From an uncultured Collinsella sp. (GTDB lineage: Bacteria > Actinomycetota > Coriobacteriia > Coriobacteriales > Coriobacteriaceae), in contig URUC01000040.1 of assembly GCA_900550965.1 (NCBI GenBank), forward strand, positions 1 to 16,462: a stretch of DNA of 16,462 nt, in the 5' to 3' direction. Position 1 is the first letter of the stretch, and each line of letters begins with the position of its first letter. Below, one piece after another: positions 1-6,946 of this stretch. The translations under genes were made by a program, and so were the position numbers. The notes beneath the pieces were generated by a model. The model searched no databases. It was not told the DNA's origin and saw only the letters and a program-made list of their open reading frames with translations.

Positions 1-74
1 CACGCGTGGATGTGCTCGCCCGAGAGCGCGCCCGAGTCCACGAGGCCCTGCGCCATCGCAAGAACGATGTTCAT
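1..74 (-). CDS. 5' end of the next formate hydrogenlyase operon gene (partial)
   Basis: An ATG at 74-72 opens a frame of 24 codons that runs off the left edge. It begins MNIVLAMAQGLVDSG. A purine-rich ribosome-binding sequence (GGGAGAGG) lies just upstream, and the start is only 17 nt past the stop of the HyfB-like gene, so it is the next gene of the same operon. By position it could be the HycD/HyfC (NuoH-like) membrane subunit that usually follows HycC/HyfB. The visible residues are too few to confirm this and do not clearly match the E. coli HycD start, so no symbol is given. Confidence 0.6.
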   Translation of the reverse strand, partial: MNIVLAMAQGLVDSGALSGEHIHA

Positions 75-91
75 AATATCCTCTCCCCTCT

Positions 92-2110
92 CTAGACCAT
101 GACCACGGCGAGCACGAGGAAGACCACGAGCGCCGCGACGATGTAGCAGATGTATACGGAGTAGTTGCCGCCCTCGATCTTGGAGGCGAGGCCGGCCAGC
201 TTGTCGGCACCCTCGCTCGGTGCATCGACCAGGAAACGGTCGGGCAGGGGCTCGACGCCCTGGGCGACACCGGTGAGCTTCTGGAACACGTGCGCGATGG
301 ACCAGCAGATCTTGGTGCATACCTCGCGCAGGGTGTAGAGCGGGCCCATGAAGAGTTCGACGTCGGACGCGAAGCTCGTGGCGACGACGGGCATGTGCTC
401 GTTGGGCTCGTAGCCGCACGCCCAAGGGTCGGTCTTCTTAGCGGGGGCCTTGGCGCCGAGGCAGGACCTCAACGCGAACGCGAGGCCGGTGAGGACCACG
501 AGCGCGATGGCGATCGCGGGGGTGGAGGTGGCGGCACCGGAAATCTCGTTAACGAGAGACACGCCCGAGGTGGCTGTGACGGCGGAGCCGGCAAGCACGC
601 TCTGGGCGACGTCGCCCAGAACCGGGGCGATGACCGGGGAGCCGATTCCCAGTACCACGCAGATGGCCGCGAGGAGCATCTGCGAGAACAACATCGGAGC
701 CGGGGACTCCTTGGCGTTCGCGGCCTCCTGGGAACGAGGGCTGCTCGCGAACGAGACGCCGTAGGCCTTCACGAAGCACGTGACGGCCAGGGCACCGGTG
801 ATGGCGAGGGCGGCCGCGGAGGCGACGGCGAACACCATGACGACCGGGTCGGAGAGCGTCGAGATGTTGAACAGGGACTGGTAGGTGAACCACTCGGAAA
901 CGAAGCCGTTGAGCGGCGGGATGGCCGAGATGGCAAGGGCACCGATGAGGAAGCAGACGGCCGTGACCGGCATGCGGCGGAACAGACCGCCCATCTTCTC
1001 CATGTTGCGCGTACCCGTGGCATAGAGCAGGGAGCCCGCGCCGAGGAACAGCTCGCCCTTGAACATGGCGTGGTTGAGCGTGTGGTAGAGGGCGGCCATG
1101 AGCGCGATCGTCGCGATGACGTCGTTGCCCAGGGCGTGCGCCGTCATGGACGCGCCGACACCGAGCAAGATGATGCCGATGTTCTCGACGGAGTGATAGG
1201 CAAGCAGGCGCTTGATGTCGTGCTCGTGGAGGGCGTAGACGACACCCAGGACCGACGAGATGGATCCGAAGACCAGGACCATGAGGCCCCACCAGAGCTG
1301 GACGCCCGAACCCGCGAGCAGGTCGAGACCGACCTTGAGGATTCCCAGGATGCCGATCTTGATCATGCCGCCGGACATGAGGGCGGACACGTTGGACGGC
1401 GCCTCGGGGTGCGCCTGGGGCAGCCAGGAGTGCAGCGGAATGATACCGGCCTTCGCGCCAAATCCGAAGAACGCGAGGACGAAGCACGCGGAGGAGACGG
1501 CGGGTCCAAAGTCATGCGTACGGAAATCACTGAAGCTGAAGGAACCGCCCACGCCGTTGGTCATGAGCAGGAAGCTCGCCATGATGAGAACGAAGCCGAC
1601 GTGCGCGATGACGAAGTAGAGCCAACCGCCCCTAATGGAGTTCTTGTTCTCCTCGATAACGACAAGGAAGTAGCTCGTAAGGGACATGAGCTCAAAGGCG
1701 ACCAGGAACCAGAACACGTTGTCGGCGGTGATGACGAGCATCATCGAGGCGACGAAGGTGTTCATAAAGAAGCCGGCGCGCCCGACCTTGCCCGGGTACT
1801 CGTCGAAGTAGGACAGACCGTAGATGAAGCCCGCAAAGGCGAGAATCGAGATGAGGACCACGATCAGGCCCGCAAGGCCGTTGAGCAAGAGCTCGAGACG
1901 GGCGAACGGGAAGAAGAAGACCGTGTTGAGGGACGAAACGTCGCCAAGCACGGCCTCGAGGCCCGCGATGAACGACAGCACCGCGGCGACGGCGCCGATC
2001 AGGCAGCCGGCGGTCTTGGCGGCGTTGTCGGCCTTAATCAGCAGAACCGAGGCGAGCGCACCGATGCACGAGACGGCAAGCGATGCGATAAACAGCGTCA
2101 TGCTATCCAT
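92..2110 (-). CDS. hyfB: Formate hydrogenlyase / hydrogenase-4 membrane subunit HyfB (HycC-like, NuoL family)
   Basis: This polytopic inner-membrane protein is homologous to the antiporter-like subunits of complex I. In formate hydrogenlyase it belongs to the membrane arm that anchors the [NiFe] hydrogenase and may translocate ions. It has 672 residues, the length I recall for E. coli HyfB and longer than HycC. Family landmarks are visible: Glu140 in the FELMSLTSYF segment, Lys220 in GFGAKAGIIPLHSWLPQAHP, the ALHEHDIKRLLAYHS motif near 293-307, Lys351 in LNHAMFKGELF, and a C-terminal DPWACGYEP segment typical of HycC/HyfB. Hydrophobic helices run through most of the chain. The ATG at 2110 is preceded by AAGGGAG at suitable spacing and overlaps the end of the upstream ferredoxin gene by 8 nt, which suggests translational coupling. 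HyfB versus HycC is a naming choice; membership of the family is secure. Confidence 0.93.
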   Translation of the reverse strand: MDSMTLFIASLAVSCIGALASVLLIKADNAAKTAGCLIGAVAAVLSFIAGLEAVLGDVSSLNTVFFFPFARLELLLNGLAGLIVVLISILAFAGFIYGLSYFDEYPGKVGRAGFFMNTFVASMMLVITADNVFWFLVAFELMSLTSYFLVVIEENKNSIRGGWLYFVIAHVGFVLIMASFLLMTNGVGGSFSFSDFRTHDFGPAVSSACFVLAFFGFGAKAGIIPLHSWLPQAHPEAPSNVSALMSGGMIKIGILGILKVGLDLLAGSGVQLWWGLMVLVFGSISSVLGVVYALHEHDIKRLLAYHSVENIGIILLGVGASMTAHALGNDVIATIALMAALYHTLNHAMFKGELFLGAGSLLYATGTRNMEKMGGLFRRMPVTAVCFLIGALAISAIPPLNGFVSEWFTYQSLFNISTLSDPVVMVFAVASAAALAITGALAVTCFVKAYGVSFASSPRSQEAANAKESPAPMLFSQMLLAAICVVLGIGSPVIAPVLGDVAQSVLAGSAVTATSGVSLVNEISGAATSTPAIAIALVVLTGLAFALRSCLGAKAPAKKTDPWACGYEPNEHMPVVATSFASDVELFMGPLYTLREVCTKICWSIAHVFQKLTGVAQGVEPLPDRFLVDAPSEGADKLAGLASKIEGGNYSVYICYIVAALVVFLVLAVVMV

Positions 2111-2720
2111 TGTTTACGCTCCCTTCTGCTTTCTCGGACAGGCCCTGGGCCACAGCGGTAACGTCGACGGCCGGACCGTTTTCGATCGAGCGCAGGCGCT
2201 TGGCCTCGTCGAGCTCGCGATCGGCCGCGCCGCCCATGACGGTCAGCGCCTTGGTGGGGCACGCCGCCACACAATGCGGGCCGTCCGGATCGAAGGCGCA
2301 CAGGTCGCACTTGACAGCGCAGGTGTACTGGCCGGGAGCCCACGTAAGCAGGCTGCTCAGGGACTTAGGATACGAAGGCGTCGGGTCGCACATGCCTGCG
2401 ACACCGGCGATAGACGTGCCATCGGGATGGATGGCTCCGAAGGGGCACGCAATGGCGCACAGCCTGCACCCGATGCACTCCTGCTCCTTGACGTGGATGC
2501 GATCGCCATCGTGCTCGATGGCATTCACCGGGCAGACCTCGGCGCAGGGGGCACCCTCGCAATGGTGGCAGGCAAGGGCGGCCGAAATACCGCCGGTCTT
2601 CACGAGCGCCAGACGCGGCGTATCCTGAAGGCCCTGCATCCGGTGGGCGTCGGCACAGGCGGACTGGCATGTTCCGCAGCCGATGCACCTCTCCGGGTTG
2701 ATGTCGATGAAGCGGTTCAT
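2103..2720 (-). CDS. hyfA: HyfA/HycB-type electron-transfer subunit, four [4Fe-4S] clusters
   Basis: This cytoplasmic ferredoxin-like subunit is expected to pass electrons from formate dehydrogenase H to the hydrogenase module of formate hydrogenlyase. It has 205 residues, matching HyfA/HycB size. Sixteen cysteines sit in four cluster-binding groups: 12/15/18/22, 51/54/59/63, 82/85/88/92 and 138/141/150/154, including CIGCGTC, CHHCEGAPC and CIGCRLC. A GTG two codons upstream (2726) is possible, but the purine-rich AAGGAAG is correctly spaced only for the ATG at 2720, so that start was chosen. The gene lies 78 nt after fdhF, separated by a strong hairpin, and overlaps hyfB by 8 nt. The approximately 30-residue tail after the last cluster is unremarkable. 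HycB, HyfA and HydN are paralogues, so the exact letter is less certain than the role. Confidence 0.9.
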   Translation of the reverse strand: MNRFIDINPERCIGCGTCQSACADAHRMQGLQDTPRLALVKTGGISAALACHHCEGAPCAEVCPVNAIEHDGDRIHVKEQECIGCRLCAIACPFGAIHPDGTSIAGVAGMCDPTPSYPKSLSSLLTWAPGQYTCAVKCDLCAFDPDGPHCVAACPTKALTVMGGAADRELDEAKRLRSIENGPAVDVTAVAQGLSEKAEGSVNNG

Positions 2721-2742
2721 CCCCACTTCCTTTCAAAATAAC

Positions 2743-2777
2743 GGGCCGGGCTCCCGAACGTACGGGACGCCCGGCCC
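2743..2777 (-). other. Intercistronic GC-rich hairpin between fdhF and the HyfA-like gene
   Basis: The arms GGGCCGGGC (2743-2751) and GCCCGGCCC (2769-2777) are perfectly complementary. Inside them TCCCG pairs with CGGGA around a six-base loop, with one bulged base. On the minus strand the hairpin is followed by GTTATTTTG, only moderately U-rich. It lies between two genes of one operon, so it may be a partial terminator or an mRNA-stabilising structure that sets the ratio of FdhF to the hydrogenase subunits. The structure is plain in the sequence; its role is inference. Confidence 0.65.
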
Positions 2778-2798
2778 AAAAAGCCAACGAGAACGGGA

Positions 2799-5021
2799 CT
2801 ACACGATTTGATTCACGTGCGTCTCGTCGTCGAACTTGGCGGCGCCGGGCTCAACGTCCTGGGGAGCGGCGGCGTCGACCAGAGCCTGCTTGAGCTCGGT
2901 GTACTGACGCTCCACCTCGCCCTCTGCCCAAACCTGGTCGGCAATGGCGTCGACCTGGCAGGCGGAGAACTTGTCCTCGGGCGTATGCGAGACCGGGTCG
3001 ACCTTGTGCATGGTCAGCTCGTTACACTTGCCGATCCACCACTGGTAGGTCATATAGACCGTGCCCTTGTTGATACGGTCGCTCACGTCGGCGCGGCTGT
3101 ATACCTGGCCGCGGCGGCTGTGAATCGAGACGATGTCGCCGTTCTTGATACCACGCGCCTGGGCGTCCGCGGGATTCATGCGGACAAAGCCGGGCTCGTC
3201 GGCGAGCAGCGCCAGCGTCTTGCAGTTGCCGGTCATCGAACGGCAGCTGTAGTGGCCGACCTCGCGGACGGTGCACAGGATGAGCGGGTACTCATCGTCG
3301 GGAAGCTCGGAGGGCGCCTCCCAGTCGTGCGCCATCAGGTTGGCGCGGCCGTCCTTGGTGGTGAACTTGCCACCAGCGAACATGTCGGGCGTACCGTGGT
3401 CATTCACATCGGTGCTCTTGACGGGCCACTGGGCGTAGCCGCCCTCGGGAGCCATCTTCTCGTAGGTTGCGCCCACAAAGTTGGGGCACAGGCTAATGCA
3501 CTCGTTCCAGATCTGCTCGGTGTTGTCGTAGTGCATGGGGTAGCCCATGCGCGTGGACAGGTCCGCGAAGATCTCCCAGTCGTGGCGGCACTCGCCCTTG
3601 GGCGGAACGGCCGCGTCAAAGTGCTGGAAGCTACGGTCGGATGCGGTAAAGACACCCTCGTGCTCGCCCCAAGAGGTGGCAGGCAGGATGACGTCGGCGA
3701 GCATGGTCGTCTGCGTCATAAAGATGTCCTGGCAAATGAACAGATCCAGCTCGGACAGCGTCTTGCGCATACCGGCCGAATCGGGCTCGGTCTGCACCGG
3801 GTCCTCGCCGTAGTTGTAGAAGCAGTGCACCTTGCCCTCGTCGACCAGGTGACCCAGGTCGGTGAGCTTGTAGCCCTCCTCGAGCGGGAGCTTTTCCTCG
3901 GGCACGCCCCAAGCCTTGGCAAACTTGGCACGCACTGCCGGGTCGGTGACCTTCTGGTAGCCAGGGTACAGGTTGGGCAGCATGCCCATATCGCAGGAGC
4001 CCTGGACGTTATTCTGACCGCGCACGGGCGCGAGGCCGGAATTGGGTTTGCCGATCTGGCCGGCAACGCAGGCGATGGAGGCGATGGTGTGCACCGTCTT
4101 CAGGTTCTGCTTCTGCTGGCATACGCCCATGCCCCAGCCAATGATGGCAGAAGGCTTCGCCGTGGCGTACATCTCGGCAGCTTGGTGGATCAGCGCGGGC
4201 TCGACACCCGTGATGTCCTGTACGGATTCGGGAGTGTAGTTCTTGATGGTCTCCCACCACTCGTCAAAGCCGTTCGTGTGCTCGGCGACGAATTCCTTGT
4301 CGTAGAGGCCATCGTTGACCAGACAGTTGGCAAAGGCGTTGAGGAACGCAACATTGCAACCGTTCTTGATCGGAAGGTAGAGATCGGCGATACGCGCGGT
4401 TTCGATATGGCGCGGATCGGCGACGATGATCTTGCAACCCTTTTCTTTGGCTCGCACGATACGCCTTGCGACGATGGGGTGCGAATCGGCAGGGTTATAG
4501 CCGAAGAGGAAAATGCAGCCCGCATCCTCCATACCGGGGATGGAGCATGACATGCAACCTGAACCAACCGTGTCCATCAGACCGAGGACAGTAGGGCCGG
4601 GTCAAGTACGGGCGCAGTTGTCCACGCTATGGGTGCCGATGCACGCACGCGTAAACTTCTGCATGACGTAGTTCGCCTCATTGCCGCCGCCTCGCGAAGA
4701 GCCGGTGGTCATGACAGCGTTAGGACCATATTCGTCAATTATGGCCTGCATCTTAGATGCGGTGAAATCCAGTGCCTCGTCCCAGCTTACGCGCTCAAGA
4801 TCCGCGCCCTTGGTGCGGCGGATCATCGGGTGCAGTACGCGAGGAGTCAAGATCTTGGTGTCGTTGATGAAGTCGTAGCCGCTCATGCCCTTAAGGCACA
4901 GCTCGCCCTGATTGGTGATGCCGTTGAGCGGTTCGGTACCCACGACCTGGCCGTTTTGGACCAGGAGGTTAAACTGGCAACCGGCGCCGCAGTACGGGCA
5001 GATCACTTTATGCTTCTCCAT
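2799..5021 (-). CDS. fdhF: Formate dehydrogenase H, selenocysteine-containing (in-frame TGA = Sec140)
   Basis: This molybdopterin oxidoreductase oxidises formate to CO2 and passes electrons to the hydrogenase. Read through the TGA at 4604-4602, it is one 740-residue protein collinear with E. coli FDH-H from end to end. The N-terminal [4Fe-4S] ligands are Cys8, Cys11, Cys15 and Cys42, with Lys44 after them. Sec falls at residue 140, as in E. coli, and the active-site Arg is Arg334 (PVRGQNN, E. coli Arg333). The residue after Sec is Pro (codon CCC), where E. coli has His141. The ATG at 5021 has an excellent AGGAGG site; a start 17 codons upstream lacks this and extends beyond the family N-terminus. 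About 20 extra residues follow the usual C-terminus. The gene lies between hydN and the HyfA-like gene. A split pseudogene is unlikely because only this one codon interrupts homology and a SECIS-like hairpin follows it. Confidence 0.95.
4571..4590 (-). promoter_or_regulatory. Bacterial SECIS-like hairpin of fdhF
   Basis: Beginning at nucleotide +15 from the U of UGA, the minus strand reads UGUCC-UC-GGUCU-GA-U-GGACA. This folds as a 5-bp stem, one bulged U, 2 bp, and a GGUCU apical loop at +22 to +26. E. coli fdhF has the same GGUCU loop at the same distance and also a bulged U, and those are the features SelB recognises. The fold was done by eye. Confidence 0.85.
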
Positions 5022-5044
5022 GACACCCTCCTTCCTTTCTCTGC

Positions 5045-5060
5045 TACCGATTAATCGGTA
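5045..5060. promoter_or_regulatory. Perfect 16-bp palindrome upstream of fdhF (candidate operator)
   Basis: TACCGATTAATCGGTA is a perfect palindrome in the 74-nt gap between hydN and fdhF, about 24 nt before the fdhF start and just upstream of its ribosome-binding site. A dimeric regulator site is one explanation. With no loop it could form at most a short RNA hairpin. No convincing promoter pair was found beside it, so its function is unassigned. Confidence 0.45.
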
Positions 5061-5095
5061 CGTATTTGACAATCATTGGGCCTGTCGCCCGACGC

Positions 5096-5614
5096 TTACG
5101 CCTCGTTTTCGATGGTGGCGCGGGCACGCTCGGCAGTCAGCTCCGCCAGGCGCTCCTCGTCTACCAGGGTGAGGCCCTTGGTCGGGCACGCCTCGGCACA
5201 CGCCGGACCGCCGGGACGGTCCACGCACAGGTCGCACTTGAGCACGAAGCTCTTGGTCTGCGAACCCACGCGCACGTCGCCCATCAAGACGGGGACCTGC
5301 GTGGTCGCCACGCTCACGGCGCCAAAGGGGCAGGCCATGACGCAGCTCTTGCAGCCGATGCAGTTGTCCTCGTTAACACCGATGCGATGGTTCTTTGGAT
5401 CAAAGAACAAGGCACCCGTGGGGCAGGCCTTGGCGCACGGGGCATCCTCGCAGTGATGGCAAGCCACCGGTGCGGAGATCTCGTACGTACGCGTCACGCG
5501 CAGGCGCGGCGCGGCGATGTTACCGGGGATGTCGTGCGCCTCGATGCACGCCGCCATACAGGTTTGGCATCCAATGCAGCGTGAAGAATCAGCCACGACT
5601 CGTTTATTGCCCAT
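5096..5614 (-). CDS. hydN: HydN-like ferredoxin, four [4Fe-4S] clusters
   Basis: This small cytoplasmic iron-sulfur protein is associated with formate dehydrogenase H; HydN proteins are thought to shuttle electrons or help FDH-H activity. It has 172 residues against about 175 for E. coli HydN. Sixteen cysteines form four groups at 13/16/19/23, 52/55/60/64, 85/88/91/95 and 127/130/139/143. The ATG at 5614 follows an AGGAGGG site about ten bases upstream and starts directly at the family-like N-terminus MGNKRVVADSSRCIGC. An upstream alternative adds 36 residues with no family character. It is the first gene of the formate hydrogenlyase operon, 74 nt before fdhF, and is divergent from the toxin-antitoxin-like pair. 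It is paralogous to the HyfA-like gene, but its position before fdhF favours HydN. Confidence 0.88.
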   Translation of the reverse strand: MGNKRVVADSSRCIGCQTCMAACIEAHDIPGNIAAPRLRVTRTYEISAPVACHHCEDAPCAKACPTGALFFDPKNHRIGVNEDNCIGCKSCVMACPFGAVSVATTQVPVLMGDVRVGSQTKSFVLKCDLCVDRPGGPACAEACPTKGLTLVDEERLAELTAERARATIENEA

Positions 5615-6043
5615 GTTGTTCACTCCCTCCTGAATCCCATGCCGGAGAGACCCTGTCGACGTTGTCCCAAGCCGCCCGTGGCCTGGCATCGACGTATCGA
5701 GCGCATGCGGCGAAACAGGCACTTCGATAGAATTCCTCCAACGATATACAGGTTAAATATACGCAGTTGCAGGGGGCAAACTTGAGCATAGGCCCTGCAA
5801 TACGGGTGTATTGCAGGGGTTTTGGCAGGTTGGAATTATTCTCTAGAAGCTATAAAGGTGAGTGTATTACATGCGTACATCCAGGGGAGATTTCACGCTC
5901 ATTTCTGAAGGATGTAGTACGTTTGTAATATCGTTTACACTCAATTACTCTAGTGCAATAAAGTAGTAATTGTAAGATTGGCTATTATTAGCCGATGCTG
6001 TATTTGACTATTCAAATTGCACGCTCATTAAGGGAGGCCAGTG
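5615..6043. other. 429-base divergent intergenic region
   Basis: This AT-richer stretch separates hydN (minus) from the antitoxin gene (plus) and must hold both promoters. I see no supportable gene in it. It contains a perfect 11-bp inverted repeat at 5793-5818, a second copy of one of its half-sites at 5767-5775, an imperfect dyad around 5863-5940, and a small hairpin at 5980-5993 (GGCTA-TTAT-TAGCC). A plausible plus-strand promoter is TTTACA, 17 bases, AATAAA near 5935-5963. No minus-strand promoter stood out. Confidence 0.6.
5767..5819. promoter_or_regulatory. Candidate operator cluster upstream of hydN
   Basis: CCCTGCAATAC (5793-5803) and GTATTGCAGGG (5808-5818) are perfect inverted repeats around GGGT. 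The half-site TTGCAGGGG recurs at 5767-5775 and 5811-5819, 44 bases apart, close to four helical turns. There is no run of T suited to a terminator, and neighbouring genes diverge, so a regulator-binding region for the formate hydrogenlyase operon is more likely. The regulator is unknown. Confidence 0.4.
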
Positions 6044-6367
6044 ATGTCATCGACTCAAAAACGAGCCATCCTGCAGGTGCGCATTCGCGAGGAAGATAAG
6101 CAGCATGCCGAGCGTCTCTACGACGCCATGGGCACATCGCTCGCCGAGGCTGTCCGTCTATTTGTCGCGCAAAGCATTTTGATGCGCAAGCTTCCCTTTC
6201 AGCCGGTCGCCGTGCGCTCAAAGGACGGCACCGCCGCCTATGGATCGCTCAAAGCATATGGGGACCCCAATCGCCGCTCCGAGGAGCGCAATGCCTGGAT
6301 TGAGTACCTTGCTACAGAAAGCGACGATTCGATTTTGGGTCCCGAGGAAGTAGATATCCATGAGTAG
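6044..6367 (+). CDS. RelB/DinJ-family antitoxin-like protein
   Basis: This 107-residue protein has an N-terminal ribbon-helix-helix-like segment (ILQVRIREEDKQHAERLYDA, then LAEAVRLFVAQSI) typical of RelB/DinJ antitoxins. Such proteins bind DNA as dimers, repress their own operon and neutralise a partner toxin through the C-terminal part. The C-terminal half is charged and acidic. The ATG at 6044 is preceded by AGGGAGG six bases upstream; a GTG at 6041 would be too close. It overlaps the next gene by 8 nt, so the two are translationally coupled. The partner looks like a PIN-domain protein rather than a RelE nuclease, an uncommon match for this antitoxin family. Autoregulation through the hairpin at 5980-5993 is possible but unproven. 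Confidence 0.8.
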   Translation: MSSTQKRAILQVRIREEDKQHAERLYDAMGTSLAEAVRLFVAQSILMRKLPFQPVAVRSKDGTAAYGSLKAYGDPNRRSEERNAWIEYLATESDDSILGPEEVDIHE

Positions 6368-6836
6368 CACCATCATCGACGAGACCGTCATCCTACGCTA
6401 CCTGCTTGACGACGACGAAGTTCTGTCACCGCGCGCCGCCAAGGTCATCGCCACGCGCACTGCTCGTGTCTACCCCGAAATCATCACGCGCGTCGTGGTC
6501 ACGCTGCGCGACGTCTATAAGGTTCCCCGCGTTGAGATTGCTGCGGCCATGAAAAGGCTGCTCGATGACGTCATGGTCGACGAGCCCACCGTTGTCGCCC
6601 TTGCCGTCAAACTCTTTGGCAAGACCCATATGGACTTTTCCGACTGCCTCCTCGCAGCCCGAACCGCCATCTACAACGATGATGTCGTGAGCTTTGGCAA
6701 GCCCATCATCCAAGGCATGATCGATTACCGCCGCAAGCGCCAAACCGCCACCGACGCCCGCGGCCACGCCGCCGAAGCCCGCAGCCGAAGCACCGACTCC
6801 ACCATCGACAAGCTCCGCCACCAATCCCGCCACTAA
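6360..6836 (+). CDS. PIN-domain (VapC-like) protein, putative toxin with altered active-site residues
   Basis: The 158-residue product begins IIDETVILRYLLDDD, resembling the IIDTNVILRYLL start of PIN nucleases. It continues with LRDVYKVPRVEIAAAMKRLL and MDFSDCLLAA, all at PIN spacing. PIN toxins cleave RNA with a metal held by about four acidic residues. Asp7, Asp92 and Asp95 are visible. The usual helix-2 Glu aligns with Arg44 (TRVVVTLR), and the late acidic residue aligns with Gly113 (SFGKPI). Asn in the DTN motif is also changed. The protein may therefore be a weakened or inactive toxin, or a divergent subfamily. Residues after about 125 are a basic, low-complexity tail outside the domain. 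It overlaps the antitoxin gene by 8 nt and ends just before a palindromic repeat. Confidence 0.72.
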   Translation: MSSTIIDETVILRYLLDDDEVLSPRAAKVIATRTARVYPEIITRVVVTLRDVYKVPRVEIAAAMKRLLDDVMVDEPTVVALAVKLFGKTHMDFSDCLLAARTAIYNDDVVSFGKPIIQGMIDYRRKRQTATDARGHAAEARSRSTDSTIDKLRHQSRH

Positions 6837-6849
6837 CCCCATCCCCTCC

Positions 6850-6920
6850 TAAGTTGCGGTGAAATACGGACTGATTTATGCCTTTAAAGGCCTCAACAGT
6901 CCGTATTTCACCGCAACTTA
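6850..6920. repeat. Palindromic intergenic repeat, copy 1
   Basis: Two 24-bp arms (6850-6873 and 6897-6920; core GTTGCGGTGAAATACGGACT) are perfect inverted repeats around a 23-base loop. The loop itself holds the palindrome GCCTTTAAAGGC at 6880-6891. The same core arms recur at 8134-8200 with a different loop, which marks a dispersed repeat family rather than a terminator. No T-run follows either side. Confidence 0.9.
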
Positions 6921-6946
6921 TTGAAGGTGGACCGCGAACGATTTCG

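Noticed and set aside
290..2161. 623-codon open frame on the plus strand antisense to hyfB
   Set aside because: Composition is Arg/Gly/Asp/Glu/His-rich with no family motif, and the opposite strand carries a clear HyfB. It is a by-product of GC-rich third positions.
2808..4550. 580-codon open frame on the plus strand antisense to fdhF
   Set aside because: No recognisable domain, and it mirrors the strongly conserved FdhF frame.
2799..5072. fdhF as a pseudogene split by a nonsense codon
   Set aside because: The TGA is exactly at Sec140, a SECIS-like hairpin follows, and the selenium genes in the same window support recoding.
5793..5818. Rho-independent terminator
   Set aside because: The hairpin is good but has no T-run on either strand, and flanking genes diverge from it, so nothing would need terminating there.
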